Of a stretch of DNA of 64,000 bases, positions 1-7,355 are shown piece after piece. The notes beneath the pieces were generated by a model. It was not told the origin of the DNA. It saw only the letters and a program-made list of their open reading frames with translations, and made no database searches. Every line of letters begins with the position of its first letter. Position 1 is the first letter of the stretch. A program made the translations under genes and the position numbers. Origin of the DNA: [Ruminococcus] torques ATCC 27756 (GTDB lineage: Bacteria; Bacillota; Clostridia; Lachnospirales; Lachnospiraceae); NCBI RefSeq assembly GCF_000153925.1, contig NZ_DS264344.1:62001-126000 (forward strand). Direction: 5' to 3'.

Positions 1-2
1 AG

Positions 3-1526
3 ATTTTGACCGGAAGAAAGAATGGATATATTTCCGATGAGCACTTTTCAGAGGATTCCGGTTATACAAATCCGGAAGAAAGTGAACATGACTTCTTCAA
101 TGTAGGTCACACTTCGACCTCAGTTTCTTTAGCTACGGGTCTGGCTAAGGCGAGAGATATAAAAGGAGATAAAGAAAATATTATTGCAATTATTGGTGAT
201 GGCTCCCTCTCAGGCGGTGAAGCACTAGAGGGATTGAATGTAGCTGGATCAGAGATTAACTCCAATTTAATTATTATAGTAAATGATAATGAGCAGTCGA
301 TTGCCGAAGTACATGGCGGAATGTATAAAAATCTTGCCGAATTAAGAGAGACAGGCGGAACTGCTTCCAATAATCTCTTCAAAGCGTTTGGATTAGATTA
401 TATATATGAGGAAAACGGCAATGACATAGCATCACTGATTTCCTTATTCCGCAAGGTGAAAGATACGGATCATCCAATCGTAGTCCATATCCATACACAA
501 AAAGGAAAGGGATATGAGATTGCTGAAAAAGACAAAGAGGGATGGCATTGGTGTATGCCATTTGACCGTGAAACAGGCAAACCAACAATCTCTTTTGGCG
601 ATGGAGAAGATTATACATCTATCACTGCTGAGTATATTATGCGAAAAGCAAAAAGTGATTCTGAGCTTCTTGTGATTACTCCTGCTATGCCGGGCAGTGC
701 AGGCTTAAATCAGGAACAGCGAAAGGAGCTTGGATTGCAGTATGTGGATGTAGGGATTGCGGAAGAACAGGCGGTTGCCATGGCATCTGGTGCTGCAAAA
801 AACGGTGCGAAGCCGCTTGTGGTTACAAACACAACCTTTATTCAAAGAGCGTATGACCAGATTTCCCATGATGTATGTATTAACAATAGTTCTGTCACGA
901 TTCTCTTAAACTACAATTCTTTTGATAGTTTGACAGATGTTACGCATCTTGGAATTTTTGGACTGGCGGCATACACGAATGTTCCGAATCTGGTAGTGCT
1001 TGCACCTACCTCAAAAGATGAATACCTTTCTATGCTTGATTGGTCAGTTGATCAAAGGGAACATCCTGTTATGATTCTCATCCCCGGAAATCAGGTAACC
1101 TATCGTGAAGCAGATAAGGATTTTGACAGACTGAATCATTTTAAAGTGGAAGAAGCTGGTGAAAAGGTTGCAATTCTGGCACTTGGTGATTTTTATCAGC
1201 GTGGTGAACAGCTCAGTGCAAAAATAAAAGCAGAACTTGGCTTTACGCCGACATTGATCAATCCTCGTTTTGCTTCTGGTATTGACAAAGAATTACTGGA
1301 AAGTCTTTCCGAAAGACATCAGATGGTAATAACCATGGAAGACGGTATTTTAAGCGGCGGTTTTGGCGAGAAAATAGCTTCCTTCTATGGTAGTTCTGAT
1401 ATGAAAGTGAAAAATTACGGACTTGATAAGAAATTTTATGACCGATATGACCCAAATGAATTACTGAAAGAGGTTGGTATGACACCGGTTCAGATTATTG
1501 CGGATATTTGCAATCAGATAAAATAG
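3..1526 (+). CDS. 1-deoxy-D-xylulose-5-phosphate synthase-like transketolase (5' end outside window)
   Basis: A thiamine-diphosphate enzyme of the DXS/transketolase superfamily, expected to condense pyruvate with an aldehyde acceptor such as glyceraldehyde 3-phosphate. The frame is open to the window edge, so the N-terminus is missing; DXS proteins of this type run near 580-620 residues and about 507 are seen. Visible are GHTSTSVS, the TPP-binding motif starting GDGSLSGGEALEGLN and continuing to VNDN, then the pyrimidine-binding half with the conserved Glu in DVGIAEEQAVAMASG, and the C-terminal transketolase domain. No isoprenoid gene is adjacent (ispH is 38 kb away), so this may be an accessory DXS-like copy rather than the housekeeping one. 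A specific substrate cannot be assigned. Confidence 0.8.
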   Translation: MLTGRKNGYISDEHFSEDSGYTNPEESEHDFFNVGHTSTSVSLATGLAKARDIKGDKENIIAIIGDGSLSGGEALEGLNVAGSEINSNLIIIVNDNEQSIAEVHGGMYKNLAELRETGGTASNNLFKAFGLDYIYEENGNDIASLISLFRKVKDTDHPIVVHIHTQKGKGYEIAEKDKEGWHWCMPFDRETGKPTISFGDGEDYTSITAEYIMRKAKSDSELLVITPAMPGSAGLNQEQRKELGLQYVDVGIAEEQAVAMASGAAKNGAKPLVVTNTTFIQRAYDQISHDVCINNSSVTILLNYNSFDSLTDVTHLGIFGLAAYTNVPNLVVLAPTSKDEYLSMLDWSVDQREHPVMILIPGNQVTYREADKDFDRLNHFKVEEAGEKVAILALGDFYQRGEQLSAKIKAELGFTPTLINPRFASGIDKELLESLSERHQMVITMEDGILSGGFGEKIASFYGSSDMKVKNYGLDKKFYDRYDPNELLKEVGMTPVQIIADICNQIK

Positions 1527-1554
1527 AAATTGGGAGGCTGGAAGTAGTGACACC

Positions 1555-1689
1555 AGAATTGTAATTCCGGGTTCAAGCAATACTGATCACATCATGGAGA
1601 ACACGCAGTTGTATGATTTTGAATTAACTGACGAAGAGATGGAGCAGATTGAGGCTTTGGAAAAAAATGAGAAGCATGACTGGTACTAA
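1555..1689 (+). pseudogene. Aldo/keto reductase, C-terminal remnant
   Basis: The frame reads RIVIPGSSNTDHIMENTQLY and then DFELTDEEMEQIEALEKNEK before HDWY and a stop. This is the typical end of an aldo/keto reductase: the VIPGSSN NADPH-binding segment followed by the LTDEEM helix. There is no start codon with a ribosome site and nothing of the barrel upstream; the preceding bases belong to the DXS-like gene. About 45 of roughly 280 residues survive, so this is a deletion remnant marking a past rearrangement immediately after the DXS-like gene. Confidence 0.75.
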
Positions 1690-1720
1690 GATTGAAGAAT
1701 AAAAAGATAAGGTGATGGAA

Positions 1721-2251
1721 ATGAAGATATTAGTATTAAATGGAAGTCCACATCCACAGGGAAGTACAAAAGATATGGTTAATGCATTTAAGAAAGGAGC
1801 TGAGAGTGCAGGATATATCGTTGATGTGGTGGATGTATGCAAAAAGAAGATAGGTGGGTGTTTGGCATGTGAATACTGTCATAGCAAAGGACACGGTGAG
1901 TGTATTCAGAAGGATGATATGCAGGAAGTATATAATCTTTTGAAAGAAGCAGAAATGCTTGTTATTGCATCGCCCATTTATTATCACGGCATATCCGGTC
2001 AGCTAAAATGTGTAATCGACAGATTTTATTCTGCGGCATATCCGAGAGGACCGAAGAATTTGAAAAAAGTTGCCATGATACTTAGCTCCGGAGATGCTAA
2101 TATGTATGAGGGTGCTCTTTTCTCGTTCAAAGGAGACTTTCTGGATTATCTTGGACTTGAAAACATGGGTGTGTTTACAGCACATGGGTCTGAAAACAAG
2201 AGCGAGAAAAAGAGAGAAGAACTAAGGGCGTTCGGGGCATCGCTGCGTTAG
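1721..2251 (+). CDS. Flavodoxin-fold NAD(P)H-dependent FMN reductase family protein
   Basis: A cytoplasmic FMN-binding oxidoreductase of the NADPH-dependent FMN reductase / iron-sulfur flavoprotein group. It opens with MKILVLNGSPHPQGST, the phosphate-binding loop of the family, and has a CxxC-type segment (GGCLACEYCHSKGHGEC, about residues 45-61) seen in flavoproteins that carry a cluster or redox cysteines. The motif ASPIYYHGISGQLKCVIDR binds the flavin ring. The start at 1721 is chosen because AAGGTG at 1709-1714 lies 6 nt upstream; ATG 1715 and GTG 1712 are too close to it. At 177 residues it is complete. Partner and substrate are unknown. Confidence 0.85.
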   Translation: MKILVLNGSPHPQGSTKDMVNAFKKGAESAGYIVDVVDVCKKKIGGCLACEYCHSKGHGECIQKDDMQEVYNLLKEAEMLVIASPIYYHGISGQLKCVIDRFYSAAYPRGPKNLKKVAMILSSGDANMYEGALFSFKGDFLDYLGLENMGVFTAHGSENKSEKKREELRAFGASLR

Positions 2252-2345
2252 GTAAATTCCATTTGGCGAGATGTCGATAGACCATAAAATTGTTTTTTTC
2301 TAAAGCAGACTATTGATTGTATTTATATTAAGTTTTCAACAACAA

Positions 2346-2382
2346 TGTAACCATTGAAATTACATCTGTTTTTTGATATGAT
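2346..2382 (+). promoter_or_regulatory. Promoter of the Rrf2 gene with overlapping TGTAA-N9-TTACA operator
   Basis: TGTAA at 2346-2350 and TTACA at 2360-2364 form an inverted repeat with a 9-nt spacer. A -35 TTGAAA (2354-2359) lies inside it, and 17 nt further is a -10 TATGAT (2377-2382). A repressor on this site would block RNA polymerase. The same operator recurs three times before the next gene, which suggests autoregulation by the Rrf2 protein encoded just downstream. The binding itself is inferred. Confidence 0.65.
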
Positions 2383-2406
2383 TACTGTCAAAGAGAGGTG
2401 TTTATA

Positions 2407-2841
2407 ATGCAGATTTCAAGCAGATTTACAATGGCAATCCATATGTTTGCCTGTATAGATACATTTTCAGATCAGAAGATGACTAGTGATTTTATGGCAG
2501 CAAGCATTGGAACTAATCCGGTGATTGTTCGTAAAATATTGCAACAATTAAAGGCTGCTGGTCTTATTGAAGTTGCAAGAGGGACAGGCGGTGTGACAAT
2601 TACCAGACCATTGGAGCAGATTACATTCCTTGATGTGTATAAAGCAGTGGAATGTGCACCAGATGAAGAACTGTTTCATTTTCATGAGAATCCCAATCAG
2701 AAATGTCCGGTAGGAAAGAATATTCACCATGTTCTTGATAAGAGACTGTTAGAAGTACAGAAGGCAATGGAGGAAAAACTTTCAGAAATGACACTTGCTG
2801 ATGTGAAAAAAGATATTGCAGTGTATACAGAGGAAGAGTAG
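2407..2841 (+). CDS. Rrf2 family transcriptional regulator
   Basis: A winged-helix repressor of the Rrf2/BadM family. The N-terminus MQISSRFTMAIHMF, the recognition region TNPVIVRKILQQLKAAGLIE and the wing GTGGVTIT are all present. Of the three cysteines that bind Fe-S clusters in IscR/NsrR-type members, only Cys83 and Cys100 are seen in the sensor loop, so it resembles the YwnA-like subgroup whose ligand is not a standard cluster, possibly a thiol or flavin redox signal. ATG 2407 is preferred over GTG 2398 because GAGAGGTG ends 6 nt before it. The protein is complete at 144 residues. TGTAA-N9-TTACA repeats at its own promoter and before the next gene suggest its regulon. Confidence 0.9.
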   Translation: MQISSRFTMAIHMFACIDTFSDQKMTSDFMAASIGTNPVIVRKILQQLKAAGLIEVARGTGGVTITRPLEQITFLDVYKAVECAPDEELFHFHENPNQKCPVGKNIHHVLDKRLLEVQKAMEEKLSEMTLADVKKDIAVYTEEE

Positions 2842-2848
2842 CCTACAG

Positions 2849-2900
2849 AAGGCTTCGGATGAGTGATTATACCATCACAATTTCCGGAGCCTTTTTGTTT
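2849..2900 (+). terminator. Rho-independent terminator after the Rrf2 gene
   Basis: AAGGCTTCGGA (2849-2859) pairs with TCCGGAGCCTT (2883-2893) with one mismatch, followed by TTTTTGTTTTT. Confidence 0.8.
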
Positions 2901-2932
2901 TTCATAATCAATGTAAAATCTTCAAAAGGAGT

Positions 2933-3029
2933 TGTAACAAAAAAAGTTACAAAAAGCTTGATGTAACTATTGACATTACATTAAACGAATGATATTGTAT
3001 AGCTACAAGATGTAATAATCATTGTTACA
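2933..3029 (+). promoter_or_regulatory. Three TGTAA-N9-TTACA operators around a TTGACA promoter
   Basis: Perfect TGTAA-N9-TTACA repeats occur at 2933-2951, 2962-2980 and 3011-3029. The middle one overlaps a consensus -35 TTGACA (2970-2975); 17 nt on is TATTGT (2993-2998) as -10. The third would sit just downstream of the transcription start. This triple arrangement is typical of a tightly repressed promoter. The same sequence on the Rrf2 gene promoter makes that regulator the likely binder. Confidence 0.7.
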
Positions 3030-3052
3030 ACATATCAAGGAGGTAATTTAAA

Positions 3053-3448
3053 ATGCAGAAAGTAGTAGAATTTTTACAGAAAAACCCGGTTCAGTATTTA
3101 GCAACCGTCGGAAGAGATGGAAAGGCAAAATGCCGTCCATTCATGTTCTGTTTTGAGCAGGACGGAAAGCTTTGGTTCTGTACTAACAACACAAAGGATG
3201 TTTACAAGGATATGTTAGCAAATCCTGAAGTAGAAGTATCAGTATCTTCCCCTGAATACGCATGGATTCGCCTTCATGGCAAAGCAGTATTTGAGGACAA
3301 CAAGAGTGTAAAGGAAGGATGCATGAACAATCCTATCGTTAAGGGACAGTATCAGACAGCAGATAATCCTATTTTTGAGGTATTCTATCTTGAAAATCCG
3401 CATGGTTTAATCGCAGATTTCTCTGGAAATCCACCTTATGAATTTTAA
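3053..3448 (+). CDS. Pyridoxamine 5'-phosphate oxidase (PPOX) family flavoprotein
   Basis: A 131-residue split-barrel flavin-binding protein. The N-terminal NPVQYLATVGRDGKAKCRPF is the usual first strands of the PPOX/general-stress FMN-binding fold, followed by LWFCTNNTKDVYKDM and the VSVSSPEYAWIRLHGKAVF strand. Such small members bind FMN, F420 or heme and reduce various substrates; the substrate here is unknown. A strong ribosome site AAGGAGG lies 8 nt before ATG 3053. It is monocistronic: an FMN riboswitch with its own terminator follows. The three presumed Rrf2 operators upstream indicate repression relieved by a redox or chemical signal. Confidence 0.88.
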   Translation: MQKVVEFLQKNPVQYLATVGRDGKAKCRPFMFCFEQDGKLWFCTNNTKDVYKDMLANPEVEVSVSSPEYAWIRLHGKAVFEDNKSVKEGCMNNPIVKGQYQTADNPIFEVFYLENPHGLIADFSGNPPYEF

Positions 3449-3473
3449 AGATAATTAACAGAAAAAATTACAG

Positions 3474-3576
3474 TCTTCGGGGCAAGGTGTAATTCCTGAC
3501 CGGCAGTATAGTCTGCGAGCAAAAGCTGATATGGTGCAATTCCATAACCGACGGTAAAGTCCGGATGAGAGAAGAT
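3474..3576 (+). ncRNA. FMN riboswitch (RFN element)
   Basis: The conserved blocks appear in order: TCTTCGGGGCAAGGTG, AATTCCTGACCGGC, the AGTATAGTCTGCGAGC arm, TATGGTGCAATTCC, ATAACCGACGGTAAAGTCC and GGATGAGAGAAGA. The closing helix joins TCTTC at 3474 to GAAGA near 3571. Binding of FMN normally favours the following terminator. It lies directly upstream of a RibU-type transporter gene, as expected for control of riboflavin uptake. Confidence 0.95.
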
Positions 3577-3590
3577 ATGATAAAACAAGT

Positions 3591-3622
3591 CCCGCAGGGA
3601 ATCCCGTCCTGCGGGCTGTTTT
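3591..3622 (+). terminator. Expression-platform terminator of the FMN riboswitch
   Basis: CCCGCAGG (3591-3598) and CCTGCGGG (3608-3615) form an 8-bp GC-rich stem followed by CTGTTTT. It lies between the aptamer and the ribU ribosome site, so the switch probably works by transcription attenuation of the whole downstream operon. Confidence 0.88.
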
Positions 3623-3654
3623 AAATTCAGGCATATCTCACAAAAAGGAGATTT

Positions 3655-4278
3655 ATGAGTAACAATACAGCAACTATTAAAACAAGAAAAAATTTAGTTT
3701 CTACAAGAACGATAACAATGACAGCTCTACTGGCAGCTATATCATATGTGTTGGCATTTTTAGAGTTTCCGGTTCCTTTGAGTCCATCATTTGCACGAAT
3801 GGATCTGTCAGATTTACCTGCACTGATTGGGACGTTTGCGTTTGGACCGGTTACAGGAGTGATGATAGAATTGATAAAAAATATATTACAGCTTCTGTCA
3901 ACATCAACAGGAGGAATTGGTGAACTTGCCAATTTCCTAATGGGGGCATCCTATGTACTGGCTGCCGGTTTTATATACAAATACAAAAAGACTAAGAAAA
4001 TGGCGAGGTGGGCATGTGTTATTTCAAGTGTGGTTATGGGAATAGCGGCAGCGATTGCAAATTATTTTATTCTACTTTCACTGTTTGAAACATTTATGCC
4101 TCTGGAGCAGCTGATTGCATCATTTGGCGAATTTCTGCCATTTATTAAGACTAAGCTGGACGTTGTTCTATTCAATGCATTGCCGTTTAATATCTTAAAA
4201 GGCTTGGTAATTGGAGCAATTACCATGATGATATATAAAAAACTTACACCGATACTGAAAGGAGAGACTTTGAAATGA
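3655..4278 (+). CDS. ribU: Riboflavin ECF transporter substrate-binding (S) component, RibU-like
   Basis: A 207-residue integral membrane protein with about six hydrophobic segments that captures riboflavin and works with a shared ECF energising module (EcfA/A'/T, not in this window). The segment ALLAAISYVLAFLEFPVPLS followed by PSFARMDLSDLPALIGTFAFG is characteristic of the RibU group of ECF S components. The FMN riboswitch directly upstream supports riboflavin as substrate. AAAAGGAG lies 5 nt before ATG 3655. It heads an operon: the next three genes each start within the last codons of the one before (ATGA overlaps), so the riboswitch should control all four. Confidence 0.9.
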   Translation: MSNNTATIKTRKNLVSTRTITMTALLAAISYVLAFLEFPVPLSPSFARMDLSDLPALIGTFAFGPVTGVMIELIKNILQLLSTSTGGIGELANFLMGASYVLAAGFIYKYKKTKKMARWACVISSVVMGIAAAIANYFILLSLFETFMPLEQLIASFGEFLPFIKTKLDVVLFNALPFNILKGLVIGAITMMIYKKLTPILKGETLK

Positions 4279-4889
4279 CAAAAATGGATTATCTTGAACT
4301 TCTGGTGGATGAAATTCATTCAACAACAGTTGCAACGATAGGTTCAGATGGACATCCTCAGACAAGAATCATAGATATGATGTACTATGATGAAGAAGGT
4401 GTGTATTTCCTTACAGCAACGGGAAAAACATTTTATGACCAGTTAATGGAGCAGCAGTATGTGGCAATATCCGCAACAAAAGACAAAATTGCGGTGTCTC
4501 TGCGTGGAAAAATAAAGAACATCGGAAAAAAGAATCTTGATATTATGTTTGAAAAAAATCCATATATGAAGAAAATCTATCCGGGAGATACGAAAGACGC
4601 AATCGAAGTGTTTCGGCTGTATGAGGCACAGGGAGAGTATTTTGATATCAGCAATCCATCAAATATTGTGAGGGATACTATAACAATTGGAAAAACCGAG
4701 GCAGTTCAGACAGGGTATTTTATTGGAAAAGAATGTATTGGATGCAAACTGTGTTACTCTGTATGTCCGCAAAAATGCATTGATATATCTTCAGTTCCGG
4801 TTACTATCAACCAGAATCATTGTCTGCATTGCGGAAGATGTGCAGAAATTTGTCCGAAGCAGTGTATTGAGAAAAGAGGTTCATTATGA
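4275..4889 (+). CDS. PPOX-family flavoprotein fused to a 2[4Fe-4S] ferredoxin domain
   Basis: The N-terminal ~140 residues are a PPOX split barrel that should bind a flavin (STTVATIGSDGHPQTRIIDM, then VYFLTATGKTFYDQLM). The C-terminal ~55 residues hold two 4Fe-4S binding motifs: CIGCKLCYSVCPQKC and CLHCGRCAEICPKQC. The fusion predicts electron transfer from ferredoxin clusters to a flavin-bound substrate. It overlaps ribU by 4 nt and the sirtuin gene by 4 nt, so it is translationally coupled inside the FMN-riboswitch operon. Its flavin demand fits the riboflavin transporter upstream. Its link to the ADP-ribosylation pair downstream is inferred from context only. Confidence 0.87.
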   Translation: MTKMDYLELLVDEIHSTTVATIGSDGHPQTRIIDMMYYDEEGVYFLTATGKTFYDQLMEQQYVAISATKDKIAVSLRGKIKNIGKKNLDIMFEKNPYMKKIYPGDTKDAIEVFRLYEAQGEYFDISNPSNIVRDTITIGKTEAVQTGYFIGKECIGCKLCYSVCPQKCIDISSVPVTINQNHCLHCGRCAEICPKQCIEKRGSL

Positions 4890-5830
4890 TTTTTAAGAAA
4901 ATCAGAAAAGGGTATGCTGACTGGAGAAACTTTTTATGTAGTACTCCGGCAAGGGATTATGTATTCCAAAAGGATGCATATGAAGACCAGATTGACAGGG
5001 CAGCAAAGAATATAAGAAATACAGACTGTGTTATAATCGGGGCAGGAGCCGGGGCATCGACAGCTGCGGGAATCCAATATGGTGGTAAAAGGTTTACAGA
5101 CAATTTTGCAGAATTTATAAAAAAATACGGTGAGTACTACATGACAGATATGTATGCAGCCGGATTTTATCCATATCCGTCTGAGGAGGCAAAGTGGGGA
5201 TACTGGTCAAAACATGCATTGATGAACCGCTTTGATCCTCCGGCATTGCCGCTTTATACAGAGCTTTATGATCTTGTAAAGAATAAAGAATATTTTGTAC
5301 TTACAACCAATGTGGATCATCAGTTTTATAAAGCGGGATTCGATGAAAAAAGAATATTTGCAACACAGGGAGATTATGGGAAAATCCAGTGCCAGAAAGC
5401 CTGTCATTCAAAGACTTACGATGCAAAAGACCTGTTTCGTAAAATGGATAAAGCAAGAAGAGACTGCCTGATTCCATCAGAACTTGTACCAAAATGTCCG
5501 GTGTGTGGCGGCAATATGGCTATGAATCTCCGTTGTGATAATTATTTTGTGGAAGATGAAGCGTGGCATGAGGCAGCCGACAGGTATGCGGGGTTTCTGG
5601 AACAGTATAAAGATAAAAAGGTTGTTCTTTTGGAACTTGGAGTTGGATTTAATACGCCGATTATTATACGTTTCCCTTTTGAAAAGATGGTGAGGGAGAA
5701 CTCGTCTTATAGTTTGATACGCCTGAATATGGATGAAGCGGTAGTTCCGGAAAGCTTCGGGGAACGTGCAATCGGTATTGGCGGTGATATGGCAAAGGCA
5801 ATTACTGATATAAGGGGGCTGGTATTATGA
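4886..5830 (+). CDS. SirTM-type (class M) sirtuin, probable protein ADP-ribosyltransferase
   Basis: A 314-residue Sir2-fold protein that uses NAD+. The nucleotide loop is IIGAGAGASTAAGI (residues 50-63). The second NAD motif is TTNVDHQFYKAG (140-151). The catalytic His of deacetylase sirtuins (the HG motif) is replaced by Gln161 in FATQGDYG, as in the SirTM class, which ADP-ribosylates proteins rather than deacetylating them. Cys169, Cys173, Cys204 and Cys207 form the zinc ribbon. The next gene is the zinc macrodomain hydrolase that always pairs with SirTM. In known clusters the target is a lipoylated GcvH-like protein made beside a lipoate ligase; neither is found here, so the target in this operon is open. 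Confidence 0.88.
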   Translation: MIFKKIRKGYADWRNFLCSTPARDYVFQKDAYEDQIDRAAKNIRNTDCVIIGAGAGASTAAGIQYGGKRFTDNFAEFIKKYGEYYMTDMYAAGFYPYPSEEAKWGYWSKHALMNRFDPPALPLYTELYDLVKNKEYFVLTTNVDHQFYKAGFDEKRIFATQGDYGKIQCQKACHSKTYDAKDLFRKMDKARRDCLIPSELVPKCPVCGGNMAMNLRCDNYFVEDEAWHEAADRYAGFLEQYKDKKVVLLELGVGFNTPIIIRFPFEKMVRENSSYSLIRLNMDEAVVPESFGERAIGIGGDMAKAITDIRGLVL

Positions 5831-6603
5831 CACAGGATGAGCGAAGAGAATATCTGATTCAGTATCTTTTAAAAGAAGAAATACCGTTTGGCAGACAGAA
5901 CATTCCTACGGATAAGCAGGGGCAGGAAAATCTGCTCCGCTCACTTATGAATGTCAGACCGCCAAGACCAATCAGTAATGATTTTTTGAAAATACAGGAT
6001 GAGTATCTTACAGAAAGAAATATAGAGCGTGGAATTACAGATGTTGACACGCTTGCACCTGTAAAATCCGATTCGAGATTATATATCTGGCAGGGGGATA
6101 TTACCACTTTGAAATGTGATGCGATCGTGAATGCGTGTAACTCACAGATGCTTGGTTGTTTTTCACCGATGCATGCCTGTATTGATAACTTTATTCATAC
6201 TTATGCTGGAATGGAACTGCGTCTGAAAATGCATGAAATTATGGCAAAGCAGGGGCAGGAAGAAGAGACCGGCAAAGCAAAGATAACATCGGGATACAAT
6301 CTTCCGACAAAATATATTCTTCATACGGTAGGACCTATTATACAATGGAAAGTCACAAAAGAAGATGAAGACCTGTTGGCAAGCTGCTACACAGAGTGCC
6401 TAAAGCTTGCAGCTGATACTGGTGTGGAATCTATTGCATTCTGTTGTTTGTCTACAGGTGTATTCCGTTTTCCACAGCAACGAGCTGCCGAGATTGCAAC
6501 GAACACTGTAAAGCAGTATCTTAACAAAGACAGCAGAATAAAAAAGGTAATCTTTAATGTGTTTAAAGATGAAGATTTAAAAATATACAGTGGATTGTTA
6601 TAA
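5827..6603 (+). CDS. Zinc-containing macrodomain protein-ADP-ribose hydrolase (SirTM partner)
   Basis: A 258-residue macrodomain of the type coded next to SirTM sirtuins, expected to remove ADP-ribose from the sirtuin's target. The ADP-ribose-binding motifs are WQGDITTLKCDAIVNACNS (residues 88-106) and STGVFRFP (209-216). Between them GCFSPMHACID supplies Cys111, His116 and Cys118, the zinc ligands and active-site loop of this subclass. An N-terminal ~80-residue helical extension is also a family trait. It overlaps the sirtuin gene by 4 nt and is the last gene of the FMN-riboswitch operon, giving a write-and-erase pair in one transcript. Confidence 0.9.
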   Translation: MTQDERREYLIQYLLKEEIPFGRQNIPTDKQGQENLLRSLMNVRPPRPISNDFLKIQDEYLTERNIERGITDVDTLAPVKSDSRLYIWQGDITTLKCDAIVNACNSQMLGCFSPMHACIDNFIHTYAGMELRLKMHEIMAKQGQEEETGKAKITSGYNLPTKYILHTVGPIIQWKVTKEDEDLLASCYTECLKLAADTGVESIAFCCLSTGVFRFPQQRAAEIATNTVKQYLNKDSRIKKVIFNVFKDEDLKIYSGLL

Positions 6604-6716
6604 GCGTTTGTTGAAATATCCGATAAATCTTATTGTACTGTTACTGCCTGAGAATGTGATTTATATTGGAATCCGATGTTAAGTGAACGACTGGTGGGAA
6701 GAGCGAGAATATTATT

Positions 6717-6754
6717 AAAAAAAGTGGACAGTTCACCAATTGGGGGCTGTCCAC
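6717..6754 (-). terminator. Terminator for the minus-strand small gene
   Basis: GTGGACAG (6724-6731) and CTGTCCAC (6747-6754) form a perfect 8-bp stem. Read on the minus strand it is followed by seven T (complement of A 6717-6723). It lies about 50 bp past the stop of the minus-strand gene. Confidence 0.85.
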
Positions 6755-6806
6755 TGAGAGGACGGCGGTTAGTCACTGCCTCCTACTCAATTTTTAACAG
6801 GAAATA

Positions 6807-7043
6807 TTAAAGTTCAAGTGAATCTTCTGCATCAACCCACATCTGTAAATTTCCATCAAGATATAATCTTGCATATTCCAGTGGTTCGTCAATAGCAAGT
6901 GTATTTAATGCACAGTCTGATCCAGGCGTGATTTTTAAGTCCTTCTCAGCTTCCCAGCAGTCAATGCGAAGCATATAGCCGGCACTGGTATAAACATCAA
7001 TACTGTTGCATTGTGGATTATATTCTGCAAATATTGTTCTCAT
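6807..7043 (-). CDS. Small uncharacterized protein, resembling the DUF6061 group
   Basis: A 78-residue acidic soluble protein with no signal peptide or membrane segment. Its second half (ITPGSDCALNTLAIDEPLEY followed by ARLYLDGNLQMWVDAEDSLEL) resembles small clostridial proteins I recall under the name DUF6061, which have no known function. AAGGAGA lies about 11 nt upstream of the ATG on the minus strand, and a rho-independent terminator follows. It is the only minus-strand gene in the first 15 kb and is often found in accessory regions. The family name is from memory. Confidence 0.65.
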   Translation of the reverse strand: MRTIFAEYNPQCNSIDVYTSAGYMLRIDCWEAEKDLKITPGSDCALNTLAIDEPLEYARLYLDGNLQMWVDAEDSLEL

Positions 7044-7158
7044 CGTATCTTATCTCCTTATCGATCAATAAATCATCAGTTATAAAAATCAGAAGCATTT
7101 CAATCAGTTCACCATGTCACTTTTATTTTGTGTTATACTGTTTTATATGATTTTCTTG

Positions 7159-7310
7159 CCCTTGTATTTTCCCTTATCAGAGTTTGTAAACACTGGCGGG
7201 ACGATATAACACAAGGGAAACAATAAGGGAAAGCTCACCTGCGACAAATCCAGTGTTTTCAAGGGTTTACAGAGAATTTAATAACAAAATATAACAGTTA
7301 TTAAATCTCT
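7159..7310. repeat. Intergenic nested inverted repeats upstream of the PepE-like gene
   Basis: The 312-bp gap from 7044 to 7355 has no gene but is rich in structure. CCCTTGT (7159-7165) and CCCTTAT (7171-7177) match the complements ACAAGGG (7211-7217) and ATAAGGG (7223-7229). CACTGG (7191-7196) pairs with CCAGTG (7250-7255). A long hairpin joins AGAGAATTTAATAAC (7271-7285) with GTTATTAAATCTCT (7297-7310), one base unpaired. The hairpin ends 46 nt before the ATG of the peptidase gene and has no U-run. The function is unknown; it may be a regulatory leader or a mobile-element scar. Confidence 0.6.
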
Positions 7311-7355
7311 TAAAACAGGTGAAATCTCAATCGGAATTTATAAAGGAGAATATTG

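Noticed and set aside
4886-5830. Ordinary CobB-type protein deacetylase sirtuin
   Set aside because: The catalytic His is Gln161 and the gene is paired with the SirTM-type zinc macrodomain.
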